A DNA stretch of 64,000 nucleotides from Polyangiaceae bacterium (GCA_013361525.1 JABFXY010000105.1:1-64000); one strand, 5' to 3'; shown: positions 16,264-26,299, counted from the first letter of the stretch. Numbers and translations are program-made. The notes: generated by a model not told the origin, from the sequence alone.

Positions 16264-18342
16264 TCACTCTTGCGGTTCGTCGCCGAGCACGTCGTTCACG
16301 TCGCCCGGCTCTTCATCCTCGGGCGGCGGCGGCTTGGGCTCCTCGACGTTGGCCTTCTTCTTGAAGAAGCGCATGTTCCGATAGAGCGCCATCGAGCCTC
16401 GTTTCGTGACGAGCTCGAGGCGGCCCTCGTCGATCGCCTTTCGATGCCGCTTCTGTTGAGCGCCCTTCAGCTCGCGCTCGTCGACGAACACGTATTGGGC
16501 ATTGCTCTGGCCGTAGAGGGTGACGTCTTTGCGACCCGAGACGTGCGGACCGATCTTCTGCGTGACGCCGACGCTCGCCTTGGGCGGAATCTGCTTCTTC
16601 GCTTCTTCCATCCACTCGTACTGAGCCTTCTGCTCGGGCGTCAGGGTTCGATACACACGAACGAAGCCACCTCGGAAGCTCTGGTTGTCCCAGAGGCCGC
16701 CGAACTTGTACGTCGTCGCGAGCGATGCCGCGAAGGCAGCGAACACGAGCGCACGACGCAGGCGTGCGCCGTCGAGCTTGTACGCGTTCGCGAGCGTGCC
16801 CTCGGAGAACTGCTTGATGCCTAGAGGCACGGTCGCGAGCGCGAACGGCAAAATCGCATTCGTGTATTGGAAGTGCGTGGAGAAGACCGCCTGGCGCGTC
16901 GCGAGCGTCGTGAACGCGAGACCGTAGAGGAGCGTCAACCGCCACGACCGCGCAAAAAACGGCATGAACAAGAACGGCAGGAACACCGTCGCGATGTAAA
17001 CGAGCTTCTGCTCTTCCATCGCGTGCCGGAGCGCAAAGGTCGGGTTCGTGACCAGCGTGAGGAACATGCCCCCGAGACCTTTTCCGTCGGGGATCATTTC
17101 CGAATAGTAGTAGGCGTACGAATACGACTGCGGGCCGCTCATGATCACGTCCGAAGAGGTCATGAAGAACCTCTTCACGATGACGAAATAGGCCGCGCAG
17201 AGCAGAATCGTGACGAGCCCCACCCGACGCATCCGCGGATCGGGCAGCAGAATGCTGACGACACCGACCGGGACCATCATGAGGGGGACGTCCTCACGGA
17301 CGGTGAGGCTCAAGAAGAGCAAAACCCAGTAAGCCTTCAGGTGCCTCGCGTGCAGCGCCCAAAGCGTCCACAAGATCGGCACGCACGACAGCGTGAGAGA
17401 GTGGAACTCGTACATGTTGGCGCCTTGGAGCGCCGGGTGGAGCGCGTAGCTCGCGGCGAGCAACAAACCTTGGAGACGGCTCCCCAAGAAATGGCGCGCG
17501 AGGAGGTAGACCGGAATGACGCCCGAGCCGCACCAGAAGCTCTGGAGCCCGAGAATGAACTCGGCGCGCGGATACGTCATGTACGCGGGCGAGAGCGCGA
17601 CGAGGATCGGGTCGAAGTGGGCGGACCCGTGGTAGCCCGACTTGATGAACGTGCACGCGAGCGGCCGGCCGTGAGCCGACTGCCAAAAGATATTGTCGTA
17701 GAGACCGAGATCGATCGTTCGGGTGCCGAATGCGTGATGGTTCGTCACCGCGAGCTCGGTGAAAAACAACCCGTATCCGAGCCATAGGCCGCCGAGCGCG
17801 AGCCAGGTGACGACCGTCGCCGCGATGTTCGCGATGCGACGCTTCTTCGGGTCTTCGATCTCCGGCAGCTTCGGCCCGACGATTCGGTACGTCGCGACAC
17901 CGATGATCGCCGCGATGATCGCGCAGAAGAAGAGTGTGAGCTTGGGGCTCTCCTTCTCGATGCCTTTCTGGAAGAGCGCGACCACGAAGGGCACTGCGAG
18001 AAGCGGCGTGAGATACGTACCCGCTCGCTGCGCGATCGTCGCAAACGGCACCCCGCGCCGCCGTGTCCAGGCGAAATGCAGCGCAGCGACGACGACCACC
18101 ACGACCGCGATCACGATGCCGACGGGTTTGGCCGCCGCGATCTGATCCGCGAAGGTGACCTTGTTGGTGTCGAGGAACTTGAGGCGGGTGTCCGGACCGC
18201 GAAAGTACCAATAGGCCGAAGCCCCGAGGATCGGCGCGACGACGAGCAGCAGCAAGTACGAGAGGCTCGCGTGTCCGAGGCGAGCGATGGCCGCAAGCAG
18301 CGCATCGAACCAGCGCAAAACTGCGCGTGCCTTGGCCCTCAT
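16264..18342 (-). CDS. DUF2079-type polytopic membrane protein (GT-C-like)
   Basis: The 692-residue protein has roughly twelve to fourteen hydrophobic helices and a luminal loop with DLGLYDNIFWQS and GYHGSAHFDPIL motifs. This D-x-G-x-Y-D-x-x-x-W pattern is characteristic of DUF2079 proteins, which are distant relatives of GT-C glycosyltransferases. The C-terminal 150 residues form a soluble domain ending in a Lys-rich then Pro/Glu/Asp-rich tail. A role in lipid-linked sugar transfer to surface glycan is plausible but unproven. The start at 18342 is supported by AAGGAG upstream. It follows the flippase-like gene by 79 bases. Confidence 0.75.
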   Translation of the reverse strand: MRAKARAVLRWFDALLAAIARLGHASLSYLLLLVVAPILGASAYWYFRGPDTRLKFLDTNKVTFADQIAAAKPVGIVIAVVVVVVAALHFAWTRRRGVPFATIAQRAGTYLTPLLAVPFVVALFQKGIEKESPKLTLFFCAIIAAIIGVATYRIVGPKLPEIEDPKKRRIANIAATVVTWLALGGLWLGYGLFFTELAVTNHHAFGTRTIDLGLYDNIFWQSAHGRPLACTFIKSGYHGSAHFDPILVALSPAYMTYPRAEFILGLQSFWCGSGVIPVYLLARHFLGSRLQGLLLAASYALHPALQGANMYEFHSLTLSCVPILWTLWALHARHLKAYWVLLFLSLTVREDVPLMMVPVGVVSILLPDPRMRRVGLVTILLCAAYFVIVKRFFMTSSDVIMSGPQSYSYAYYYSEMIPDGKGLGGMFLTLVTNPTFALRHAMEEQKLVYIATVFLPFLFMPFFARSWRLTLLYGLAFTTLATRQAVFSTHFQYTNAILPFALATVPLGIKQFSEGTLANAYKLDGARLRRALVFAAFAASLATTYKFGGLWDNQSFRGGFVRVYRTLTPEQKAQYEWMEEAKKQIPPKASVGVTQKIGPHVSGRKDVTLYGQSNAQYVFVDERELKGAQQKRHRKAIDEGRLELVTKRGSMALYRNMRFFKKKANVEEPKPPPPEDEEPGDVNDVLGDEPQE

Positions 18343-18421
18343 CGAGCCCCGCTCCTTAGCTTCTGAGTTCGGCGGGCGCAAACGGTTCTTCGCGGGGTGC
18401 AAGGCCCGTCGGGTCGCGCAC

Positions 18422-19495
18422 TCAAGACTTGCTGCCGGCGGGGGGCGGGCGAATTTGCCAGCAGATGAAACCGACGGCGGCGGCGCCGAGATAGATCATC
18501 GCGAACACCATCAACCCGTAGCTGACGCCTTGCTCGGACGTGAAGCCGAGCGAGGGAAAGATCGCTGCGAAGAAAAGCTCGCGTACGCCCACGCCGGAGA
18601 TGGAGATCGGCAGCAGCGAGAGGATGCTGGCGATCGAGGTCAGGCAGACGACGTCCAGATACGACAGGTCGAGCCCCATCGCGCGCGCGACGAACCATCC
18701 TTGGCCCGCGCCCACCAGGAAGGCGCCGACCGTCAGCGGCATCGTCAGCATCGAGGCCCTACGCGCTTGCACCCGCAACGAGGCGAGAAACACCTGCAGG
18801 CCCGACCCTTCGGCGTCGCCGGACGCGCGGCGATACACGGCACCGAACAGCCTCTCCGCGAGCCCGGGCACGAGCAGAACCAGAGGCCCGAGGATGCTCG
18901 CGACGACGGTGCCCCAGCCGATCAGCTTGAGCTCGGGGAGCAAACGCGAGCCGTAGTGAATGATCGAGATCGAAAAGAACCCGACGAGGACATACAGATC
19001 GCACAGTCTGTCCATGACGACCGAGGCGACGCCTTCGGCGTATGGGGCGCCTTTGTCGTGTCGAAGATATTGCACGCGCAGCACATCGCCGACGCGCCCG
19101 GGTGTCATCATTCCGAGGTAGACCGACGCGCCGAAGGCGAGCCACGCGTCTTTGGTCGCGTAGTCGATGTTCCGCACCCGGAGCAGGTACTGCCACCGAA
19201 CCGTCTTCACATGAATCGCGAGAAAGTTCAGCGCGACCGTCGCGAGCAGCCAGAGCGGGTTCGCCTCGAGCGCGAGCGCGAAAATCTCGCCCGGTCGTGG
19301 GAGGCGAAGCAGCACCACCAACAACAACGCCGGACCGAGAAGCCTCAGCGCCCAACGCAAATACGCTCGCGCTCGGGGTCGCAACGCGCGGCAGGCTACC
19401 TCAGCCTTCCAGGCTGCGCCACTCGTGGCACGGACCGTGATTCGGCACGGCTCGAAATGCAGCGGCAGGATCCGAACCTCGGAGCAGCGAGACAT
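18422..19495 (-). CDS. Flippase-like membrane protein (LPG_synthase_TM / UPF0104 family)
   Basis: The 357-residue protein has eight or nine hydrophobic helices. It carries the family signatures HVKTVRWQYLLR, MTPGRVGDVLR (GRxGD motif) and LLPISISGVGVREL. These identify the lysylphosphatidylglycerol-synthase transmembrane family, whose stand-alone members are thought to move lipid-linked or polar lipids across the membrane. The first 40 residues look non-membrane and carry no strong signal, so the true start may be further in, for example a TTG near 19384. It probably works with the downstream DUF2079 protein and neighbouring glycosyltransferases. Confidence 0.78.
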   Translation of the reverse strand: MSRCSEVRILPLHFEPCRITVRATSGAAWKAEVACRALRPRARAYLRWALRLLGPALLLVVLLRLPRPGEIFALALEANPLWLLATVALNFLAIHVKTVRWQYLLRVRNIDYATKDAWLAFGASVYLGMMTPGRVGDVLRVQYLRHDKGAPYAEGVASVVMDRLCDLYVLVGFFSISIIHYGSRLLPELKLIGWGTVVASILGPLVLLVPGLAERLFGAVYRRASGDAEGSGLQVFLASLRVQARRASMLTMPLTVGAFLVGAGQGWFVARAMGLDLSYLDVVCLTSIASILSLLPISISGVGVRELFFAAIFPSLGFTSEQGVSYGLMVFAMIYLGAAAVGFICWQIRPPPAGSKS

Positions 19496-19728
19496 CTGCT
19501 CGCAAACGTGGTCGCGCAGACCCTCGCCTTCTCGGCCGATGGCACAGGTGGCACAGAGCAGGACGCCGCGATCACATCGCTCTCGTCACGAGCGTTTCGC
19601 GTTCGTCACACGCGGAAAATGAAGCCGAAACGATTGATTGATGTGCTACGCGCAGGTCGCTCGTCGTCGTTGCTTGCGACCGTGCTCTCGTCTACGGCAA
19701 CGACGTCGCCAGCATCGTTGGTCACGAC

Positions 19729-21354
19729 GTGAAGAACTACTTGGACATCGGACGCGCGGCGCTTCGCGATCGGGCCGCGCTGTGGGCTCGGCGGCGCGAG
19801 CTCTGGGACGCAAGACCTCGGCTATCACCCGCGGTCGTCGGAGCGTTCGGCGTCGTCTGCATCTACTTCACGCTCGGCGTACTCCACGCGCACGTGATGC
19901 GTCGATATCAATCCGGAGACGAGCCTCGCCACGTCGCGTATGCGGTCCAGCTCGCCGACGGTGCCTCACCCAAAGTCACCGACCCGCTCCCGTCGAGAAA
20001 GATCCATTACAACAAGCCCGGCAACATGGCCGCGGCGACCCACCCGCCGCTCTACTACTGGTATGTGGGCCCGGTCCTCGACGACGTTCCGACCGGGCAG
20101 GCGATGGACGCGGCGGTACGCAAAGCGCGCGTCATGACCGTAGCGCTCGGCGCGCTGGCGCTCGTCTACATCTTCCGGATCGGCCGGCTTCTCTTCCCGA
20201 AGAAACCCGCAGTCGCGCTGGCGATGATGACGCTCGTCGGGACGCTTCCGATTTACATCAACACGTCGGCGCTGGTGTTCAACGACGCGATGGCCGCACT
20301 GACGATGTGCGCCGCATTCCACGGCGCGCTTCGCCTGATGGTCGATGGGCCGACGCGGTGGCGCATCGGTGTCGCGACGTTCTGGATGGCTCTCGCAGCG
20401 TTTACCCGAATTTCGGGGTTCTTCGTCGTGGCGCCGGGACTTCTGCTCGCGTTCGTCGCCTTCATCTGGCACTACCGCGGAAGCTGGGCTCGACGGATCG
20501 CGCTCTCGACGGCGCTTTGCACCGGGATGGGCCTCGTGGTCCTCCTCGTGAGCGGTTGGTTCTACCTGCGCAACTATCGACTCTACGGTGACGTGACCGG
20601 CGCGAGCGCCTTTCTACCGCTCTTCAAGCGAAAGCCCAACGCACCGACGTGGGTGCTCATCACGTCGATCGCGCCGTGGAAAACCTTCTTCGCGCACCTG
20701 TGGGTCCGATTGGCGGGGGGCGTGCAAATGTTCGGAACCGTCGACGCCGCCGCGGCCGTCCTCTCGATTCCGTGCCTCGCAGGCTTCGTGAAGGCATTGG
20801 TGCACGTCCGACGGAATGCCTCGGAGCTGCTGCGCGACAGGCGCATGCCGGCGTTCGTCGTCGGGGCGATGACCTTCGCGCTCATGATGATCGCGATGTT
20901 CATGTACCACTCGAGGGGCGGCAGCTTGAACGCTCGCTATGCATTGGGTGTGCTGTGGGTGCCGGCCGTCATCCTCGCCATCGGCCTCGCGTCGATGCGG
21001 TCGCCTGGGCTCATGCAGTGGATCCTCGCCTCGATCGTCCTCTTGACGGTCCTCACCACCGAGCTCTACGCGCGCACGGTCGTGCGCAAGGTCGGCGGCG
21101 ATTTCGCGATCGTCGCAGGGCTTCGGAAGGCGCACGTGAAGGAGGCTTCGTCTGCGGCGATCGTCGCGCTCGGCGCTATCGGCCTCGGTCTCGCCCTGTT
21201 ATTGCGTGCCGTGGGTCAGGTTTACCGGCGCATCGACGACGAGCTGCACGCGCCGGCGCCGGCGCCCGCCCCGCTATCGGTGGAGGGGTCGGAGCCGGCA
21301 GACGTTGCCCTGCCCCACAGCGAACGGGGCCCCGCTCCGGCACCAACCGTCTAA
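19729..21354 (+). CDS. GT-C-type polytopic glycosyltransferase-like protein
   Basis: The 541-residue protein has about ten hydrophobic helices and, after the first, an external loop with SGDEPRH and a later HPPLYYW. Acidic residues in the first luminal loop followed by an HPPL block are typical of the ArnT/PMT/DUF2142 branch of GT-C transferases, which use lipid-phosphate sugars. The C-terminal 40 residues are a Pro/Ala-rich cytoplasmic tail. It heads a three-gene plus-strand set: a methyltransferase gene starts 2 bases after its stop and a GT2 gene follows. Donor and acceptor are unknown. Confidence 0.75.
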   Translation: MKNYLDIGRAALRDRAALWARRRELWDARPRLSPAVVGAFGVVCIYFTLGVLHAHVMRRYQSGDEPRHVAYAVQLADGASPKVTDPLPSRKIHYNKPGNMAAATHPPLYYWYVGPVLDDVPTGQAMDAAVRKARVMTVALGALALVYIFRIGRLLFPKKPAVALAMMTLVGTLPIYINTSALVFNDAMAALTMCAAFHGALRLMVDGPTRWRIGVATFWMALAAFTRISGFFVVAPGLLLAFVAFIWHYRGSWARRIALSTALCTGMGLVVLLVSGWFYLRNYRLYGDVTGASAFLPLFKRKPNAPTWVLITSIAPWKTFFAHLWVRLAGGVQMFGTVDAAAAVLSIPCLAGFVKALVHVRRNASELLRDRRMPAFVVGAMTFALMMIAMFMYHSRGGSLNARYALGVLWVPAVILAIGLASMRSPGLMQWILASIVLLTVLTTELYARTVVRKVGGDFAIVAGLRKAHVKEASSAAIVALGAIGLGLALLLRAVGQVYRRIDDELHAPAPAPAPLSVEGSEPADVALPHSERGPAPAPTV

Positions 21355-21356
21355 TC

Positions 21357-21977
21357 ATGCTCTCCAATACCTATTTCGATCGCTTCGAGACGCCGAAGTA
21401 CCAAAACAAGAATCCGGTTCAGCGCCACCTCATTCGGCGGTTCGCGCGGACCATCCACGCGCTCTTCGTCGCCGCGGGCCCGACGCGCCGGGTCGTCGAG
21501 ATCGGGGTCGGTGAGGGGTTCTTGTCCGGTTATCTCTCGGAGCAGTTTCCGGAAAAGCAGTTCACCGGTGTGGACGCGGACACGCCCTCCATCGATCGGC
21601 TGAAGCGGAAGTTTCCCCGGGTCGACGCCCACGTAGGACTCATCGAAGAGCTGGGCTTCCTTCAGGGCCCGTTCGACCTGGTCATGTGCTGCGAGGTGCT
21701 CGAGCACGTGAACGATCCGCGCGCAGCGCTCGCAAGCCTCGATTCGCTCGGCGCTCCTCGCTTGATCCTCAGTGTGCCCCACGAGCCGTTTTTCATGCTC
21801 TCGAACCTCGCCCGCGGGAAAAACGTGACTCGCCTCGGCAACGATCCCGAGCACCTGCATCATTGGACGAAGCGGGGTTTCCGCACCTTCCTGGAAGAGC
21901 AATTCGACGTGCTTCATATCGAGACGTCCTATCCGTGGATCGTCGCGCTCTGCGGATCACGCAGACGGGACAAGTAG
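21357..21977 (+). CDS. Class I SAM-dependent methyltransferase
   Basis: The 206-residue protein contains VVEIGVGEGFLSGYL (motif I, about 46-60), a VDADTPS acidic loop and CCEVLEHVNDP, followed by LILSVPHEPFF. These are class I methyltransferase landmarks. The PHEPF and HHWTKRGF features resemble methyltransferases of cell-envelope glycan clusters. The ATG is 2 bases after the stop of the GT-C-like gene and the following GT2 gene is 6 bases downstream, so the three are almost certainly one operon. The acceptor is likely a sugar or lipid intermediate but is not determined. Confidence 0.82.
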   Translation: MLSNTYFDRFETPKYQNKNPVQRHLIRRFARTIHALFVAAGPTRRVVEIGVGEGFLSGYLSEQFPEKQFTGVDADTPSIDRLKRKFPRVDAHVGLIEELGFLQGPFDLVMCCEVLEHVNDPRAALASLDSLGAPRLILSVPHEPFFMLSNLARGKNVTRLGNDPEHLHHWTKRGFRTFLEEQFDVLHIETSYPWIVALCGSRRRDK

Positions 21978-21983
21978 GCCCGC

Positions 21984-23021
21984 GTGAACGCGACCGCGCG
22001 CGGCGACGATTGGGAGGAGCAGCTCTCCGTCGTCATCCCCGCCTACAACGAAGAAAACGGTATCCGTCCGACGCTGGAGGGGTTGCGCGCGGCATTGCCC
22101 AAGGCGGAGGTGATCGTCGTCGACGACGGTAGCCGCGATGCGACGCTCGACAACGCCCTCGCCGTGCCCGGCGTCCGGGTGATTTCACACGCGTACAACC
22201 GTGGATATGGGGCCGCGCTGAAGACGGGGATGCGCCTGGCGCGACGTCGTTACGTCGCGTGGTTCGACGCCGACAACGAGCACCGCGTGAGCGACCTCGC
22301 AGAGATGGCTCGCCGGATCGCGACGGAAGATCTCGCCGCGGTGATCGGGCGCAGGCTGACGCCCGGCGTCTCCGTCGTTCGGACGACAGGCAAGCTCGCA
22401 ATCCGCCTTCTCGCACGATCCCTCGGCGTGGACCTCGGCAAAGACCTCAATTGTGGTCTGCGCATTTTCCGGCGCGGAATCATCTGCCGGTACCTCGCCA
22501 TTTTGCCCGACGCGTTCAGCGCGAGCATGACGAGCACGATGGTGTTCGTCGAGCGGGGATATCGACTCGGCTTCCACGATATCGAGGTCAACCGTCGAAT
22601 CGGCCACAGCAAGGTCAAGATCCGAGACGGGTTCTCGACGATGGTGCTCGTCCTGCGCTTCGTGACCCTGTTCGCGCCGCTGCGCATGTTCTTCCTGCCG
22701 GGGATGCTCTTTCTTTTCACAGGTGTCGCCTACGGCGCGATACGTGCCATCGCCGATGGACGCGGCGTGCCCGTCGCGAGCCTCCTCGTCGCGTTCGCGG
22801 GCCTGCTCGGGATGATGTTGGGGCTCGTCGCGGATCAGATCAGCCAGCTGCGGCTCGGGCAGCTCTCGGGCCTCGACGCGGACGCGACGACCGACGTCGT
22901 CGAGCTGACACGCGCGCCGTCATTGCTTCGTAGCGGAGAGGACGACGCCCCAAGCCAAACGGCGGACAACAGGAACGCGCGCGAGCACGTCGTCGAGTCG
23001 CATCAGCGACGGAGCGAGTGA
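21984..23021 (+). CDS. GT2-family glycosyltransferase (polyprenyl-phosphate sugar synthase-like)
   Basis: The 345-residue protein starts with a GT-A fold: VVIPAYNEENG, VDDGSRDAT and WFDADNEH (the DxD-type metal site). Two hydrophobic helices follow at about 235-295. This is the layout of dolichyl/polyprenyl-phosphate mannose or glucose synthases with C-terminal membrane anchors. It would supply lipid-linked sugar to the GT-C-like protein encoded first in this operon. The start is GTG. Its last 102 bases overlap the convergent methyltransferase gene; the final 40 residues are hydrophilic and poorly conserved-looking. Confidence 0.85.
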   Translation: MNATARGDDWEEQLSVVIPAYNEENGIRPTLEGLRAALPKAEVIVVDDGSRDATLDNALAVPGVRVISHAYNRGYGAALKTGMRLARRRYVAWFDADNEHRVSDLAEMARRIATEDLAAVIGRRLTPGVSVVRTTGKLAIRLLARSLGVDLGKDLNCGLRIFRRGIICRYLAILPDAFSASMTSTMVFVERGYRLGFHDIEVNRRIGHSKVKIRDGFSTMVLVLRFVTLFAPLRMFFLPGMLFLFTGVAYGAIRAIADGRGVPVASLLVAFAGLLGMMLGLVADQISQLRLGQLSGLDADATTDVVELTRAPSLLRSGEDDAPSQTADNRNAREHVVESHQRRSE

Positions 23022-23822
23022 GTCGAGCGGCAGGTATCGCCCGAAGTTCATCAAATCAGGAAAGCCGAGCAGCGGATACGCGACGTATCCGACGAACTCG
23101 GTGCGCTCGATGTGCAGGTGCGGCTCGATCAAACCGACGAGCTCACCCAGCGCGAAGTTCTTGTGGTCGTCGTCGAAATGTTCGCTCTTGCGGGAGATGG
23201 CGCGCGGCAGCTCCGACACGAAGGTCTTGTTCGGATCGAGCGCGACCATCGTCCCACCCGGCTTGAGCACGCGCGCGATCTCTCGAACGCCTTCCGACGG
23301 GTCCGGCAAATGGTGCAATAGGCTCCGCGCGTAGACGACGTCGAACGACGAGTCCGCGAATGGCAGGCGACAGGCATCGGCGCGCACGACGGCACCGGGC
23401 AGATCGAGATCTTCATGCCGTCGCCGCGCGTGGCGCAACATGCCGAAGCTGAGATCGATCCCGAAGAAGCGAGTGACGCCCGCGCCGCGCTCGCGCAGGT
23501 GCTCGATGAAAATGCCGTTGCCACAACCGTCGTCGAGGATCGAGCCGCGGGGCTCGGCCGCGCGAAGCAGGATGTCGAGCGTGTGCTCGTGATACGCCCG
23601 CGAAAAGGCGTGCTTGTAACGGGCGTTTTCGTAATAGTCGCTGACGCGGTCCTGCGTCTCCAGCTCCGAACGATTGATCGCGCTCTTCGAGCCGAGCAAA
23701 TCGAGAATCCCGTCCGATAGGCCATAACGGGCGCCGCAGCGGGAACAACGCGCACCGGCACCGCGATCGAGCGATCCCAGGCAATCAGGGCAGCGAAGCG
23801 GGTCGTTCGTTGCGGCGTTCAT
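22920..23822 (-). CDS. SAM-dependent methyltransferase with N-terminal zinc ribbon
   Basis: The 300-residue protein begins with a CPDC...CSRC zinc ribbon (about 10-32) followed by a class I methyltransferase domain: ILDDGCGNGIF, FFGIDLSFGML, YARSLLHHLPDP and VLKPGGTMVALDP. Zinc-ribbon or Trm112-like heads of this type are common on methyltransferases in sugar clusters. It is the last gene of a tightly packed minus-strand operon; its ATG overlaps the stop of the preceding GT-C-like gene by 4 bases. Its 3-prime end overlaps the convergent GT2 gene by 102 bases. Confidence 0.83.
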   Translation of the reverse strand: MNAATNDPLRCPDCLGSLDRGAGARCSRCGARYGLSDGILDLLGSKSAINRSELETQDRVSDYYENARYKHAFSRAYHEHTLDILLRAAEPRGSILDDGCGNGIFIEHLRERGAGVTRFFGIDLSFGMLRHARRRHEDLDLPGAVVRADACRLPFADSSFDVVYARSLLHHLPDPSEGVREIARVLKPGGTMVALDPNKTFVSELPRAISRKSEHFDDDHKNFALGELVGLIEPHLHIERTEFVGYVAYPLLGFPDLMNFGRYLPLDSLAPSLMRLDDVLARVPVVRRLAWGVVLSATKQ

Positions 23823-26299
23823 TGGAGCAGTTGATCCTCGTCTTCGGCCGAATCGCCGCTCGGCGCGCCGCCGTCGTCCGACTTCGGGGCGGCGTCACGA
23901 CGGCGAGCCCAGAGCTCTTCCTTGTTTCGAGTCCCGATCTTGACGAAGCCTTCGAGGTCGCTCGCAGCAACCTTGTTCTTGCACTTCGAGTCGGTGACGG
24001 CGAAGTCCGCCTCGGCGAGCAGCTCGGCCGGCGTGTCGGCGCGCTTGCGAGCCTTCTTGCGCGGCGGCTTTTCGACCTTTTGCTTCTCGCGAACGCTGAG
24101 GTCCTTCAGCTTGTAGAGGCCACGCTCGTATTGTTTCCCGCAGCCGAGGTACGCGACGTCGTCCTTCACCTCTGCCTCGGGCCGACTCGCGGGGAGCTGG
24201 AAGAGCGCGAGCTCCCCGAAGCGCCGATCGTGACGCGCGTCGTGCTGGAGATAGTCGAGGAAGCGAAGATCGGCGCCCAGGCAGTCGACGCCCCGGCTCT
24301 TCTTCACGCGCGAGACGATGTGCGTGACCTTCAGCTTGCGAAGCGCGTCGTCGAGCGCGGCCGGCGATTCGAAGAGCTCGTACCGCAATGCGAATTGCCA
24401 GCCCGCGATGTCCGCGACCACCGGACGCCACAGGCCGAGCCGGGGATTGTTTTCGTGAAGGAGAATCCGCGCATCGGCGGGCAAATCTTTCGATGCACCG
24501 ATCGTGAACAGGTTGCCCGCAGACTTGAAGCGCTGCTCGTATTGTTTCTTGTACCCGCCGGCGAGAAGCTCGTTCGTCGTCGTGACGGGCGCCTTCTTGG
24601 TCATTGCGTGGGCGGGGATGAGGTAGGCATCGCCGCCCCACACCATTTGAAAACCGACGAGCGACATCGAGGCTACGCGTCCGACCCAGCCGGAGCGCCA
24701 CGCGAGCGCGATCGTGGCGGCGGTGACTGCGGCCATCCAGGGCACGAGCAGCTGCAGATACCGATCCTGGTGCATCGTCCAGAACCAGATGAAGACACCG
24801 AGGTTGGTCGCCGCGACGAGACTCCATGTCCGGCGCGCGCCCTTCACGAAGGGCAGCAGAATCACGCTGAGCGTGAAGAGCGATCCGAAGACCGGCACCT
24901 TGCCGTGGAAATTCGAATAGTCGTGGGGCTCGAACGAGAACGTGGCGAGCGCCTCGAAGGTCTGCTTCAGCTTCTCGGTCGTGGTGCCCTTGGGGATCCA
25001 ACGGTCGGCGTCGGAAGCACGCCAATCGTCGAACAACATCCCCGTCTCCGGCACCCAGCGCGTCGGCTTGAAGATCCGATGCAAAAACGGAAAGAGCGGA
25101 TCACCATAAAACGCGAGGTTCTTCGCCCAATGGGGCGCGGTGAAGAGAAGGCCCGCACCCGCGGCCGCAGCGAGCCCGATTCCAGGCTGGCGAATGCGGT
25201 TCTTTTCGACGACGAGGTTTCGGCGGTGACGATCCCAGAGCGCACGGCCCGTCAGATAGAGCGCCCGGAAGAGGAGCGCGGCGACGGGGAACGCGAGGAT
25301 GTACATCGCCTGATACTTCGTGAGGATCGCGCCGGAGAGGCATAGCGCGAGCAGCACGCAGCTTCGGGTGTCGAGCGAGTGATACGCCCGCCGAAACGCC
25401 AGGTAGCTGGGCACCGCCCAGAACGCCGCGATGTGATCGGCCGCGACGGACAGGCCCGAGTCGTAGACGAAGATGCCGGGAAACAGGAAGAGCGCGACCC
25501 AGCTCGCCCCTACGCGTGCCCGCGGCACCAAGTACCGAACGAGCACGGGAATCGTCGCCAGGGTCATCAAGAAGACGACGAACTCGATGTGGGCGGCGCA
25601 CTCGATGCGCTCGAACATGTCGAAGCCCGGCAGCGTGAACGCCCATGTGTAGAGGACGCTGGCGAGCTGCGGCAGCGCACCGGGAACCCACCCCTCCCGG
25701 AACGGCCGAATGGCGTGTTCGGTCGCGTACTGCTGTGCAATACCGAGGTGATAGAAGTGCGAGTCGAACGCGACGTTCTGGGGCGAGAGGATTGCGTAAT
25801 AGACGACCGCCGTTCCGATGACGCCGGCCGCGATGACCGGCGTCGTCCACCACGGCCGAGCCGCCACGCCGCGCGCGCGCCGGGCGCGCACGTGGCGGAC
25901 GATACGTAGCCCTTCGCGGGCCATGGGCCGAATACCGGCGGCGATCGCGGCGAAGGGCATGGCGATGGCGAACCAGGGCCGCAAAAGGCCGAGGAGCCCG
26001 CCGACGAACATCAACGCGAAGAACGACCAGATGCCCGCGGCCGCCGTGAAAACGAGACGCTCGCGCAGGGCGAGCGTCCCGAGGCCCAGGGCACGCGTCG
26101 CGAGGTTGCCGAGCGAGAGGCACGCCACCGCGAAGAGCAGGCAATAGGTCCACACCTTGGCGTAGACCCAGAACATCCACTCTTTGACCGGGTAGTGGTG
26201 ATTCACCACCCGGCCGAACGCGTAGAGCGCGCCCGCGCCGACGACGGCGAGCGCGGCGGACCGCGCGACGGCGACGATCCGCCTTTTGTTCCAGGTCAT
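23819..26299 (-). CDS. GT-C-like polytopic membrane protein with soluble C-terminal domain
   Basis: The 826-residue protein has about twelve hydrophobic helices up to residue 540 or so. A first large external loop contains DSHFYHLGIAQQY, the acidic-aromatic signature of GT-C-like transferases. A soluble C-terminal domain of about 280 residues follows, ending in a Lys/Arg-rich segment and an acidic tail. It probably transfers a lipid-linked sugar during surface-glycan assembly, but the donor is unknown. The ATG at 26299 overlaps the asparagine-synthase-like gene stop as ATGA and its own stop overlaps the next start, so it is firmly inside the operon. Confidence 0.72.
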   Translation of the reverse strand: MTWNKRRIVAVARSAALAVVGAGALYAFGRVVNHHYPVKEWMFWVYAKVWTYCLLFAVACLSLGNLATRALGLGTLALRERLVFTAAAGIWSFFALMFVGGLLGLLRPWFAIAMPFAAIAAGIRPMAREGLRIVRHVRARRARGVAARPWWTTPVIAAGVIGTAVVYYAILSPQNVAFDSHFYHLGIAQQYATEHAIRPFREGWVPGALPQLASVLYTWAFTLPGFDMFERIECAAHIEFVVFLMTLATIPVLVRYLVPRARVGASWVALFLFPGIFVYDSGLSVAADHIAAFWAVPSYLAFRRAYHSLDTRSCVLLALCLSGAILTKYQAMYILAFPVAALLFRALYLTGRALWDRHRRNLVVEKNRIRQPGIGLAAAAGAGLLFTAPHWAKNLAFYGDPLFPFLHRIFKPTRWVPETGMLFDDWRASDADRWIPKGTTTEKLKQTFEALATFSFEPHDYSNFHGKVPVFGSLFTLSVILLPFVKGARRTWSLVAATNLGVFIWFWTMHQDRYLQLLVPWMAAVTAATIALAWRSGWVGRVASMSLVGFQMVWGGDAYLIPAHAMTKKAPVTTTNELLAGGYKKQYEQRFKSAGNLFTIGASKDLPADARILLHENNPRLGLWRPVVADIAGWQFALRYELFESPAALDDALRKLKVTHIVSRVKKSRGVDCLGADLRFLDYLQHDARHDRRFGELALFQLPASRPEAEVKDDVAYLGCGKQYERGLYKLKDLSVREKQKVEKPPRKKARKRADTPAELLAEADFAVTDSKCKNKVAASDLEGFVKIGTRNKEELWARRRDAAPKSDDGGAPSGDSAEDEDQLLQ

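Noticed and set aside
19455..19500. tRNA-like T-arm motif (minus strand reads GAGGTTCGGATCCTG)
   Set aside because: No matching acceptor or D-arm can be folded upstream, and only three of five T-stem pairs form; it lies in the N-terminal part of the flippase-like gene.
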